Below are positions 1-7,516 of a DNA stretch of 64,000 nucleotides, piece by piece. Positions within the stretch are counted from its first letter, which is position 1. Every line of letters begins with the position of its first letter. Below the pieces are notes generated by a model that saw nothing but the letters and a program-made list of their open reading frames with translations, made no database searches and was not told where the DNA came from. Both the position numbers and the translations under genes were made by a program. Origin of the DNA: JACCYU01 sp050740315 (GTDB lineage: Bacteria; Pseudomonadota; Gammaproteobacteria; JACCYU01); NCBI GenBank assembly GCA_050740315.1, contig JBOIDC010000007.1, positions 5,850 to 69,849 on the forward strand. The letters run 5' to 3'.

Positions 1-607
1 AATAGCCCGTGTAATGAACTTTCGCGGCCAGATCCGCGGAAAAACCGTACTTGTTCACCATGTCGTACACCGCCGGATCGCCGTAGATCCACACCGAGTC
101 GTAGTATTCGTGGATTGCGCCTTCGTTGGCCGCCTCAGTCCATTCACGGCGTACCACCGCCGGGTCGTCCAGCACGTCGCGCAGACCGAGAACGCAGTGC
201 GTACGTCCCCGCGCGCGCAGATATTCAAGCGTCGGGTCGAGCTCGCGCCGCACGCCGCGCGGCACGTTGTCGACGATCAGCACGTCGGGCTCGAACGCTT
301 CCAGCGCCACTTTGATCGTATTCGCACGCAGGTTGATGAGTTTTTCGAGCGACATGTTCAGCCGCCGCGAGCTGTATTGCCCGTCCAGGCCCTTGTGCAG
401 GGCGGGCAGACACAGACAATCCACACTGGGCGGCAGCGCAAACGCGGTCGCGCGGCGTGCGCCGGCGATCATCAGCACGGTGGCCTGCAGCGGTGGCCGC
501 GACAGCGCTTGGGCGATCAGCAGATTGCGGCGCATGTGACCCAGTCCCATGGTGTCGTGGGAATACAGGGCGATGCGCCGCGGCGCGCCGTCGGCTTGTA
601 GTTCCAT
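1..607 (-). CDS. MurG-like glycosyltransferase, N-terminal part (runs off the left edge)
   Basis: An open minus-strand frame reads from the ATG at 607 to the window edge, giving about 200 residues of the amino-terminal half. Near the start it has SHDTMGLGHMRRN, the glycine-rich nucleotide-sugar-transferase loop of predicted GT-B enzymes related to MurG, followed by a Rossmann-like half with a DVLIVDNVPRG segment. The catalytic, UDP-sugar-binding carboxyl half lies outside the window. An in-frame ATG at 634 would add nine residues; I prefer 607 because homology begins soon after it, but neither has a strong ribosome site. The substrate cannot be told. A second GT-B enzyme lies at 7495-8826, so glycan or glycolipid work is a theme here. 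Confidence 0.75.
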   Translation of the reverse strand, partial: MELQADGAPRRIALYSHDTMGLGHMRRNLLIAQALSRPPLQATVLMIAGARRATAFALPPSVDCLCLPALHKGLDGQYSSRRLNMSLEKLINLRANTIKVALEAFEPDVLIVDNVPRGVRRELDPTLEYLRARGRTHCVLGLRDVLDDPAVVRREWTEAANEGAIHEYYDSVWIYGDPAVYDMVNKYGFSADLAAKVHYTGY

Positions 608-839
608 CGGCCCTGGGGGCAGGTTCGGTATCATCGGAGCGCCGTCCGCAGGTGCGGGCTGGGCTGCGTGACGGTGTTCACCCGGCGCGCCGGGGCCGCT
701 GCTCGCCAACGATGCAAAGCCCGCGTTCTGGTGATGCCAGCTTGCCCGCCGCCCGGCGGTAATCGATTCGTGATGGTTGGCGAACATTGTGTGCGTATCT
801 CTGATCAACCGAATTTGTGGCACCGCGCCCGCGGCACGC

Positions 840-1217
840 TTATGCCGCTCTGCCCAGTAATTTGGAGACGGTGTCGGCGATCTGGTCCAGCGGGCTGGGT
901 TTCGACAGGCAGGCGATGACACCCTGCGCGTGCGCGGACTTTCTAATCTCCGGGGTGCCGTACGCGGTCAGCAGGATGATGCACAGCGACGGCTGGCGCT
1001 CCAGGGCATAAGCGGCGATATGGAGGCCGTCGACATCATCGCTGCCGGTCAGGCGCAGGTCGGTGATCAGCGCAGCATAGCCGCGCTCGGCCAGCAGCCG
1101 CTCGGCCTCGGTCCGGTCGCGGGCGCAGTCCACTTCATAGCCGCGCACCTCGAAGTAATCGCCCATCGCGAACAGGATGGCCTTCTCGTCATCGACTATG
1201 AGCAATCTCGGCTTCAT
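840..1217 (-). CDS. Stand-alone response regulator receiver domain protein (copy 1)
   Basis: 125 residues, one CheY-like receiver domain and no output domain. The phosphoacceptor is Asp53 in the ITDLRL strand. The acidic pocket is the DDE at residues 9-11, the conserved Thr is T84 (LLTAYGTPE) and the Lys is K106 (LSKP). It is clearly a paralogue of the protein at 1500-1877: same length, same key positions, shared stretches such as AILFAM and LLTAYGTPEI. Proteins of this type relay phosphate or act by docking on partners. The sigma-54 activator and kinase immediately upstream are the likely phosphate source. It is separated from copy 2 by about 280 bp and so probably has its own promoter. Confidence 0.88.
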   Translation of the reverse strand: MKPRLLIVDDEKAILFAMGDYFEVRGYEVDCARDRTEAERLLAERGYAALITDLRLTGSDDVDGLHIAAYALERQPSLCIILLTAYGTPEIRKSAHAQGVIACLSKPSPLDQIADTVSKLLGRAA

Positions 1218-1230
1218 ACCGTCCGCTGTT

Positions 1231-1247
1231 TACAAGGCTTGTGCCAA
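1231..1247 (-). promoter_or_regulatory. Sigma-54-like -24/-12 promoter element upstream of receiver copy 1
   Basis: On the minus strand TTGGCAC, five bases, then TTGTA lies just before the receiver gene. The -24 GG is perfect; the -12 element has GT instead of the canonical GC. The neighbouring regulator at 1910-3262 is a sigma-54 activator, which makes the site attractive. Against it, the predicted transcription start would fall only about 3-4 bases before the ATG at 1217. Confidence 0.35.
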
Positions 1248-1455
1248 AGCCGAAAAATTTTCGCTCGATATCAGCAAGTTAATGATCCTGTAACACTTAT
1301 ACACGGAATTGTAACAATCGGGATGAGCGCCAAAGGAGTTGATGCGGGTATCTGTCTGGATTCCAGACGCGGATGTATGAAATCTGGACGGCATGGGACG
1401 CCGGAGGGGGCGCCACGTCAATATCCGCGATGAGGCGGTGATTGAGCTACGCATG

Positions 1456-1478
1456 TCCGCGCCGGCGGCCGGCGCGGA
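1456..1478. repeat. GC-rich inverted repeat between the two receiver genes
   Basis: Eleven-base arms (TCCGCGCCGGC and GCCGGCGCGGA) around a single central base, 20-45 bases downstream of the stop of receiver copy 2. It could be the stem of a terminator without a T-tract, or a dyad-symmetric activator site about 230 bp upstream of the sigma-54-like element. The sequence does not decide between these. Confidence 0.4.
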
Positions 1479-1499
1479 TCAAGTCAGCGGCGAATGTGT

Positions 1500-1877
1500 T
1501 TAAGCCGTGTCTTCCAGCAGCTTCGATACGGTCTCGACAATCTCGTCCAGCGGCCTTGGCTTGGACAGACACACATCGATCCCGAGCGCACGGGCGGCGC
1601 GTTCGATTTCCGGCGTGCCGTAGGCGGTCAGCAGGATGCTGCGGATCGCCGGATTGCGTTTGAGCGCGTACGCCGCGATGTCCAGGCCGTCGGTATCGCC
1701 GACGCCGGCTAGGCGCAGGTCCGTTATCAGCACCGCGTAAGTGTGGTCGGTCAACAAGGCTTCGGCTTCCTGTCTATCAGGCGCGCAATCAACATCGAAG
1801 CCGTAGGCGGCTAAGTATTCCCGCATAGCGAATAGGATCGCGCGCTCGTCGTCAACGACCAATATGTTTGTTGGCAT
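1500..1877 (-). CDS. Stand-alone response regulator receiver domain protein (copy 2)
   Basis: 125 residues forming one receiver domain, with Asp53 (ITDLRL), T84 and K106 at the same positions as in the paralogue at 840-1217. The acidic pair is in the VVDDE strand at residues 8-11. The gene begins 32 bases after the stop of the NtrC-family regulator, so kinase, activator and this receiver read as one minus-strand operon. It may act as a phosphate sink or a phosphorelay intermediate for that kinase. There is no output domain and no sign of truncation. Confidence 0.88.
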   Translation of the reverse strand: MPTNILVVDDERAILFAMREYLAAYGFDVDCAPDRQEAEALLTDHTYAVLITDLRLAGVGDTDGLDIAAYALKRNPAIRSILLTAYGTPEIERAARALGIDVCLSKPRPLDEIVETVSKLLEDTA

Positions 1878-1909
1878 AGTCTTGTGTTTGTTGATCTGCC
1901 CTGGTTGAT

Positions 1910-3262
1910 CTAGGGCTTGGACGCCGCGATACCGTAACGTTTGATTTTCTGGTAAAGCGAGCTGCGCGGTATACCCAGCCGCGCGGCGGCGCGATCCACA
2001 TGGCCTTGCTCCGCGCCGAGCACGCGCTCGATATGCAGCCGCTCCACCTCCAGCAAGGTCAGGTCTAGGTCGGGCATGTTCGCGTCACTCCACGCCGTCT
2101 CCTCGAAGCGCAGGTCGCGGCGCTTCAGCGTATCGCTGTTGCTAAGCAATGTCGCGCGTTCCAGCACGTTGCGCAACTCCCGAATGTTGCCGGGCCAGGG
2201 GTACGCCTGCAACGTCTGCTCGGCGTCGGGCGACAGTCTCAGATTGTTGCGACCCAGCTCGGCCGCCAGCCTCGCCAGCAGGGCGTCCGCGATGATGGAG
2301 ATATCTTCGCGACGTTGTCGCAGCGCGGGCACCGTCAGCGGAATGGTGCTGATGCGGAAATACAGGTCGCTGCGAAACCGCTGCTCCCGCACCAGATGCT
2401 GGAGGTCCTGATGCGTCGCGGCGATCAGACTGATATCGACATGCCGGTCCTCCACTTCGCCCAAGCGGCGGAAGCGTTTTTCCTCCAGCACTTTCAGGAG
2501 CTTGGGCTGCACCTGCGCGCCCATGTCGCCGATCTCGTCGAGAAACACCGTGCCGCGCTGCGCGACTTCCAGCATACCGGTCTTGTCCGCCACCGCGCCG
2601 GTGAACGCGCCCTTCTTGTGGCCGAACAACTCCGTTTCCAGAAACTCATGCGACAGGCCGGCACAGTTCAGATCCACGAACGTCTCGTCCGCGCGCGGGC
2701 CGTTCGTGTGCAGCCATTTCGCCAGCACGCCTTTGCCGGTGCCGGTTTCGCCGTGCAGGAGAATCGGGCGCTCCGCGGCCGCAATTTTCAGCGCCTGCTC
2801 CTTAAGTTCGCGGATTGCCGGGCTATCGCCGATGAACGGATCGACGGACTCGCGCGCCTGGCGGGTCTCACCCGCCAGCTGTTTCTGGCGGTTGCGCCTG
2901 TTTTCCAGCAGGCGTTCGAGGATCACGCCCAGCGCCGGCAGCTCGATGGGTTTGGTGAGAAACTGCTCGGCGCCTTGCTTGATGGCCTGCACGGCCAGAT
3001 CGATGGAGCCGTGGCCGGTCAGCACTACCAGCGGCACGCCGGCGTCGACGTCCTTGAGGCGCGGCATCAGCTCCAGCGCGTTCATGTCCGGCAGTCGGTA
3101 ATCGACGATGACGGCGTCCGGACGCGCCGCGCGGAATACCGTCTCCGCCTCCCGGCCGTCCTTGGCCTCGCAGACCGCGTAGCGATGCTGCTCCAGAAAA
3201 TCGCGCAACGCAAAGCGGATCGGTGCTTCGTCGTCTACGATCAGGATTTTGCTCTTGGCCAT
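1910..3262 (-). CDS. NtrC-family sigma-54-dependent response regulator
   Basis: 450 residues. Residues 1-120 are a receiver domain (Asp54 in VIVDYRLPD, Lys104 in LTKP). Residues about 145-375 are a sigma-54-interacting AAA+ domain with Walker A GETGTGKG at 171-178, the GAFTGA loop at 218-223 that contacts sigma-54, and Walker B VFLDEIGD near 239-246. The last 25 residues form a Fis-type helix-turn-helix (AAARLGIPRSSLYQKIKRYG). The frame extends upstream, but the start at 3262 (MAKSKILIVDDE) begins exactly at the receiver fold; the upstream extension is arginine-rich shadow sequence. It lies 20 bases after the kinase gene and is the obvious cognate regulator. Confidence 0.93.
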   Translation of the reverse strand: MAKSKILIVDDEAPIRFALRDFLEQHRYAVCEAKDGREAETVFRAARPDAVIVDYRLPDMNALELMPRLKDVDAGVPLVVLTGHGSIDLAVQAIKQGAEQFLTKPIELPALGVILERLLENRRNRQKQLAGETRQARESVDPFIGDSPAIRELKEQALKIAAAERPILLHGETGTGKGVLAKWLHTNGPRADETFVDLNCAGLSHEFLETELFGHKKGAFTGAVADKTGMLEVAQRGTVFLDEIGDMGAQVQPKLLKVLEEKRFRRLGEVEDRHVDISLIAATHQDLQHLVREQRFRSDLYFRISTIPLTVPALRQRREDISIIADALLARLAAELGRNNLRLSPDAEQTLQAYPWPGNIRELRNVLERATLLSNSDTLKRRDLRFEETAWSDANMPDLDLTLLEVERLHIERVLGAEQGHVDRAAARLGIPRSSLYQKIKRYGIAASKP

Positions 3263-3282
3263 GATGTCGCCATTGCTGAGTG

Positions 3283-4401
3283 TTATGCGGCAGGCAGCCG
3301 CACGGTCATCACCGCGCCGCCCTCCGGCCGGTTCGCGGCGCTGACCGCGCCGCCGTGTTCCTCTACGATACGCCGCACGATCGCCAGCCCCAAGCCAGTA
3401 CCGCCGCTGCGGCGGGTGAAAAACGGCTCGAACAGGCGCGCGATGTCGCCCTCCGACAGCCCCTTGCCGGAATCCTCGACGGTGCAGCGAATCCACGGGG
3501 CGCCCATTTCCTTTTCGGCCATGGCCTCGATGGAGACCACGCGCTGTGGCGGCGAGTGCTGAATGGCGTTCTGCAGCAGGTTCTGAAAGACCTGAGACAG
3601 GCGCGCCTTGTCCAGGCGCAGCTTCGGCAAACCGTCTGCGACGCGGCTCACGATCTCGACGTTTGCCTGTTGAGCGAGCGGCGCGCAGGCCTGCACCGCC
3701 AGCGATATGGCGTCTTCGATTGCGCCCGGGGCCAGTTCCAGGTCGGGCAGCTTGCCGTAGTCGAGCAGCTCGCTCATCAGACGGCCGAGGCGCTCCGCCT
3801 CTTCGCGCAGCACGCTAAGATAACGCTGCGCGTCTTCGTGGTCTTTGAAACGCGCGCGCATGGCGTCCAGCGTGGACGAGATGCCGAACAGCGGATTGCG
3901 CACCTCATGCGCCACGCCGGCGACCAGCGCGCCCATGGCCGACATGGTCTCGCTGCGGCGCAGCTTGGTCTGCAGCCTGGCGCGCTCCTGCTCGGCGTGT
4001 TCGCGTTCGGTCATCTCCCGCCGCAAATCAGCGACTGTGGCGCGCAGCTTCTCCTCGCTGATCTCGAGCAGGCCCTTGGAAACCGTGGTCGCCTGCAGCT
4101 GGTCGACCATCCGGTTGAAGTGGCGCGCGACATCGGTGAATTCATCGCCGCCGCGCAGGTCGATGCGATAATCGAGATCGCCGCCGCCGATCGCGTTGGT
4201 GCCGTCTACCAGCCGCTTTAACGGCCGGTGGATCAGGCGAATCAGCAGCAGTCCGGCCGCGATCGCGCTAAGAATGTACGCCGGGATCAGGTAACCGGTG
4301 GTGCGCAGCGCCGCTTCGGCGGCCGCTTCGGCCTCTTGTCGCGGGATGGTCAGGTCGTCCAGCGCGAGGATCTGGATCTCGTCATCCAGCAGGTTGTCCA
4401 T
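3283..4401 (-). CDS. Sensor histidine kinase, HAMP and kinase half (3' part of a frameshifted gene)
   Basis: This frame holds a transmembrane segment (IPAYILSAIAAGLLLIRLI), a HAMP linker, a coiled coil and the HisKA dimerisation helix with the phosphoacceptor in HEVRNPL (H165 counted from the internal ATG at 4401). The HATPase domain follows, with N box NLLQNAIQHS, G1 DSGKGLS and G2 GTGLGLAI. The ATG at 4401 is internal: the frame is open and homologous upstream of it to about 4422, where it meets the carboxyl end of the preceding frame. Together with 4350-5204 it would make one kinase of about 640 residues feeding the sigma-54 activator 20 bases downstream. Confidence 0.82.
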   Translation of the reverse strand: MDNLLDDEIQILALDDLTIPRQEAEAAAEAALRTTGYLIPAYILSAIAAGLLLIRLIHRPLKRLVDGTNAIGGGDLDYRIDLRGGDEFTDVARHFNRMVDQLQATTVSKGLLEISEEKLRATVADLRREMTEREHAEQERARLQTKLRRSETMSAMGALVAGVAHEVRNPLFGISSTLDAMRARFKDHEDAQRYLSVLREEAERLGRLMSELLDYGKLPDLELAPGAIEDAISLAVQACAPLAQQANVEIVSRVADGLPKLRLDKARLSQVFQNLLQNAIQHSPPQRVVSIEAMAEKEMGAPWIRCTVEDSGKGLSEGDIARLFEPFFTRRSGGTGLGLAIVRRIVEEHGGAVSAANRPEGGAVMTVRLPAA

Positions 4402-5204
4402 CTCGAAGCGCAGGTCGACGAAGCCGCGGCTTCTTCGTCAAGCCTGTCCTCAAGCGCCAGGATGTCAAGAATCGATGCGCGCGTTTGATCGGCGATCGCC
4501 TGCAACGCCCTCACGTCATCTGCTTCCGCCGAGGATAGATCAAGGTCCTTGAACTGCGCCAGCGCCCGTCTGAACTCCTTCTTCTTCGCAAAGACCAGTC
4601 GGCGGTGTCGCGGGCTCGAATCGTCCTGATAGACGGTCGTCCATAAGCCTATTTCGGCAATCGCGGTCTCCATGTCCATGGACGCTTCAATCTTGGCGAG
4701 TGCGTCTGAGTTTTGTCTGTCGATGGGGGATTGTATATGGTCATCGATGATGCGGTCCTTCTTCTCGAGGTTGTCTAAAACGGCCTGAAACAGCGCTGCC
4801 TGTTGATCCTTACCTTCCATTAGGCTACGCGCCAGTTTCTCGAACTCGTTGAACAGCGGGCGGACCTGATTGCCCAACTGCCGTTCCCGAGATGTGTTGG
4901 CCAGTCTGAGATACTCGCGGAGAAACGCCTTGAAATCTCTGTCGTCGTCCGACACCCAGGCGCGATAGAATGGATCGGCGTCGTCCATATATTTCAACAC
5001 GGCAAGCCCCATGCCGTTGACGTTGATCTCCATTTCGTAGGCGGCCAGACTGGAGGGCTCCTCCACCTCCGCGAGGTTGTGCACATATTGCCCCACCGCG
5101 TTGAGGCCACGGTAGATAAACAGCATCGACAACATGCCGATGAGCAGAATGATCCCTAAGCCGAAAGCGACTTTGGTCGTGATCGAGAAATGCGGATACT
5201 TCAT
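4350..5204 (-). CDS. Sensor histidine kinase, periplasmic sensing half (5' part of a frameshifted gene)
   Basis: The amino-terminal half begins at 5204 with a short cytoplasmic stretch and one membrane helix (FGLGIILLIGMLSMLFIY, about residues 14-31). A roughly 220-residue helical, highly charged periplasmic sensing region follows. After about residue 261 the frame changes to low-complexity Ser/Thr/Arg sequence, while the correct continuation (FVDLRFEMDNLL) is found one frame over, starting at 4422. A single missing base between about 4423 and 4430 explains this. I therefore read it as one kinase gene with 3283-4401, either a real frameshift mutation or a sequencing or assembly error in a GCCGCGGC stretch. 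The ligand of the sensor region is unknown. Confidence 0.75.
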   Translation of the reverse strand: MKYPHFSITTKVAFGLGIILLIGMLSMLFIYRGLNAVGQYVHNLAEVEEPSSLAAYEMEINVNGMGLAVLKYMDDADPFYRAWVSDDDRDFKAFLREYLRLANTSRERQLGNQVRPLFNEFEKLARSLMEGKDQQAALFQAVLDNLEKKDRIIDDHIQSPIDRQNSDALAKIEASMDMETAIAEIGLWTTVYQDDSSPRHRRLVFAKKKEFRRALAQFKDLDLSSAEADDVRALQAIADQTRASILDILALEDRLDEEAAASSTCASRWTTCWMTRSRSSRWTT

Positions 5205-5700
5205 TCGATGGCATTACAATCCGTGTTGCACGATATTCGCTAGATCATTGCCAGCGCAGTTACTTCATCTACTGCATTGTCGCTTCGCGCCGCGCAATCA
5301 GCCGTTCGGTTCCAAGGTCCGGACTTTTCAGAGCACGGAAGGCGAAAAACGTGCCTTCTAAACGGAGATGGTACTTTCCTTTTCAACGGCCCGCGGCCGC
5401 CGAAGGGCGGCACCGCCATTCCCTTAAGGAGACAACGCGGCTTAAGCCTGTTGCGTGGATATTACCGGATATTCGCGGTGACCGGGTTCAGGCGGGCTTG
5501 CGCCGGCATATCCGGGTCGGTCAGACGACCGGCGAGCGCGCCCTTATCGCCGCACCATCGCGTGTTGCGATGCGTGGCATCTCAACGATGAGCCGGCCCG
5601 CGCAATTGAACGCCCATTGCGCGATCGCAATCAAACATTGCCAGCTGGAATGGTTGTATAGTCTTTGCGAGTTATAGCAAAGACAGTACCAGGAGGGGAT
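5205..5700. other. Intergenic region without a convincing gene
   Basis: Separates the divergently transcribed kinase (minus) and PRC-barrel gene (plus). Open frames here have no recognisable domains. It contains the palindrome GGCTTAAGCC at 5439-5448 and an AGGAGGGG ribosome site at 5691-5698 for the next gene. Promoters for both directions should lie here, but no convincing -35/-10 pair was found. Confidence 0.6.
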
Positions 5701-6255
5701 ATGGGAACGATCGAGAGGAAACGTCTTGTTTCGGGCGTGCCTGCCTCGTGCGCAAGGCTGTGGTCGCTCAATCCGTTGAGGCGCGCAGCCGCAATCTGCT
5801 TATTGCTCGCGTTGCCGGGAAGTTACGCGCAATCCGCGCCCGGCGCGGAGGCGACAATCAGATTGCCGGAAGACGCCGCGCCGGCCGCGCCGCGACTGGG
5901 CGACAGCGCCGCGCTGATCGGCCTGACAGTCGCGGGCCATACAGGCGAACGCCTGGGCAAGGTGATTGACGCCGTAACCGTCATCGACCGGCGGGGCGGC
6001 CGCGTGAGTTACCTGATTTTGTCGCGCGCCGGGCGGGACGATAAGAACCTGTATCCGGTGCCCGCGCCGGCGCTGGAAGCCGCGCCGGACGGCCTGCTGC
6101 TTGACATGACGGGCGCCGAGTTGCGGGGCACCGGCGGCTTCGGGCGCGCTCAATGGCCCGATATGACGGACCGAAACTGGGGTGAAAAGCTGCACCGGCA
6201 GTTCGGGCTTACCCCTTACTGGGCGCAGTCGTCGTCGGACCCGCGGCCTCGCTGA
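5701..6255 (+). CDS. Exported PRC-barrel domain protein
   Basis: 184 residues. The start at 5701 is fixed by AGGAGGGG six bases upstream, although the frame is open earlier. Residues about 25-45 are a hydrophobic signal segment (AAICLLLALPGSYA), suggesting export. Residues about 70-140 form a PRC-barrel: LIGLTVAGHTGERLGKV is the typical opening strand pattern, followed by VSYLILSRAG. PRC-barrels occur in photosynthetic reaction centre H subunits, RimM and many stress or surface proteins, so the fold alone does not give a function. The carboxyl end (WPDMTDRNWGEKLHRQFG) is not recognised. It is convergent with the deacetylase, ending 9 bases before it. Confidence 0.8.
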   Translation: MGTIERKRLVSGVPASCARLWSLNPLRRAAAICLLLALPGSYAQSAPGAEATIRLPEDAAPAAPRLGDSAALIGLTVAGHTGERLGKVIDAVTVIDRRGGRVSYLILSRAGRDDKNLYPVPAPALEAAPDGLLLDMTGAELRGTGGFGRAQWPDMTDRNWGEKLHRQFGLTPYWAQSSSDPRPR

Positions 6256-6264
6256 AACACCGCT

Positions 6265-6933
6265 TCAGCGCTGGCCCAGGACGCGGTGCGTGATGGTCGA
6301 TACATTCGACAGGCCATCTTCCAGTGATCCCAGCGTCAGTCCGTCGTGTTTCAGGCGCGAGAGGAATCCGGACAGCACCTTGAGCATCTCCCACGGGCGG
6401 TTATAGCGCCAGGGCGCGTCGTGTAACAAAACGATGTCGCCGGACCCCGCGCGCGCCAGCCGTGTGGCGATCCAGCGCGCACGACCCAGTGGTCCCCAAT
6501 CCTTGCCGCTCAAGCTCCACAACACCACGGTCTCGCCCTGCGTTGCCGCGGCCTCGGTCATGCCGCGCCGCAGGCGTCCGTAGGGCGGCCGGAAGTATAG
6601 CGGGCGTTCGCCCGTGATATCCGCCAGCGCCTGGGCGCCCGCCTCAACCTCGTTGCGCCCGTCGGCTGTCCGCAGCAGGCCGGGACGGGGATGACTCCAG
6701 GTGTGATTGCCGATTTCGTGCCCGGCGGCCCGCACGCGCCGGGTCAATGCCGCGTGTCGCCGGGCGGCCGTACCGACCATGAAAAACGTGGCGCGCGCGC
6801 CGGCCGCGGCCAGCACGTCGAGGACGCGCGGCGTGTATTGCGGGTGCGGACCGTCGTCGAACGTAAGATACGCCCGCGGCGTATGCGTCGACAGGCGCCG
6901 GATGATGTTAGCGGGCGCCGGCCTCTGCATCAT
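6265..6933 (-). CDS. Polysaccharide deacetylase (NodB homology domain)
   Basis: 222 residues, almost entirely the NodB/CE4 catalytic fold. Motif 1 is TFDDGP (Asp26, Asp27), motif 2 is HEIGNHTWSHP carrying the two metal-binding His, motif 3 is RPPYGR and the last motif is LLHDA. Such enzymes remove N-acetyl groups from chitin-like, peptidoglycan or exopolysaccharide sugars with a divalent metal. No signal peptide is visible, so it may act in the cytoplasm or leave by another route. Its start overlaps the end of the YkoP-like gene by 26 bases, implying translational coupling in a three-gene operon (7495-8826, 6908-7516, 6265-6933). Confidence 0.9.
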   Translation of the reverse strand: MMQRPAPANIIRRLSTHTPRAYLTFDDGPHPQYTPRVLDVLAAAGARATFFMVGTAARRHAALTRRVRAAGHEIGNHTWSHPRPGLLRTADGRNEVEAGAQALADITGERPLYFRPPYGRLRRGMTEAAATQGETVVLWSLSGKDWGPLGRARWIATRLARAGSGDIVLLHDAPWRYNRPWEMLKVLSGFLSRLKHDGLTLGSLEDGLSNVSTITHRVLGQR

Positions 6934-7516
6934 TCATCGACGTTGCCGTCGGCGCGAAACGTTGCAAAAGCTGTTTGCGTGTGAGCCAGTAGACGTGCGG
7001 TTTGAAATCAACCGCCTGGCGCGTCTTCTCGGGATAGAACGCGTATAGCATAAGGCGGAAATGCAGTTTCAGCCAGCGTGTCCGCATGCCGGCCGGCATC
7101 GGCTCGGTCTCGAAGCCCAGATGACGCCCGCGCGCCGGCATCCAGGTGACGCCCCTGAAGCCGGCCAGGTCATCGAGTTCCGGATCGACTCTCAAGCGCT
7201 GCGCCAGCGCGGCCAGCGAACTCCGCAGCAGACGCAGGAACACGAACTCCCGATGTCTTGGATTGCCGGGCTGGCGCTCTATGGCCGCCAGGCGCAGATT
7301 GTCGAAATGAATCACGCCAAGCGGATCGCCGGGATCGATGCGCGTGTCGTCCGCCAGGAGCTTGCCCGCACCGCGATAACGGGTGCGCCCCAGATAGATC
7401 AGATCGCCTACGGCGCGCAGCCCGAACACGCGCCGGTAAAGCCGCTCCTGGAACAGATAACCGGCATGCACCACGCGCCAGGGGAGCCTGGCAATTACGG
7501 TTTTTGCGCCGCCCAC
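6908..7516 (-). CDS. YkoP-like protein of a glycan cassette
   Basis: 202 residues, no signal peptide and no obvious membrane helix. The patterns RYRG...LADDTRIDPGDPLGVIHFDN and GFRGVTWMPARGRHLGFE resemble the YkoP-type domain known from Bacillus, where it also neighbours a glycosyltransferase and surface-polysaccharide functions; I give this assignment from memory of the family. No catalytic motif is evident. The gene overlaps the upstream glycosyltransferase by 22 bases and the downstream deacetylase by 26 bases, so the three products are probably made together and act on one substrate. The biochemical role is unknown. Confidence 0.6.
   Translation of the reverse strand: MGGAKTVIARLPWRVVHAGYLFQERLYRRVFGLRAVGDLIYLGRTRYRGAGKLLADDTRIDPGDPLGVIHFDNLRLAAIERQPGNPRHREFVFLRLLRSSLAALAQRLRVDPELDDLAGFRGVTWMPARGRHLGFETEPMPAGMRTRWLKLHFRLMLYAFYPEKTRQAVDFKPHVYWLTRKQLLQRFAPTATSMNDAEAGAR

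Noticed and set aside
1456..1478. Intrinsic terminator for receiver copy 2
   Set aside because: The hairpin has no T-tract on the minus strand after it, so it is listed only as an inverted repeat.
5351..5677. 108-codon plus-strand open frame between the kinase and the PRC-barrel gene
   Set aside because: No recognisable motif or ribosome site, and its end overlaps the leader of the PRC-barrel gene.
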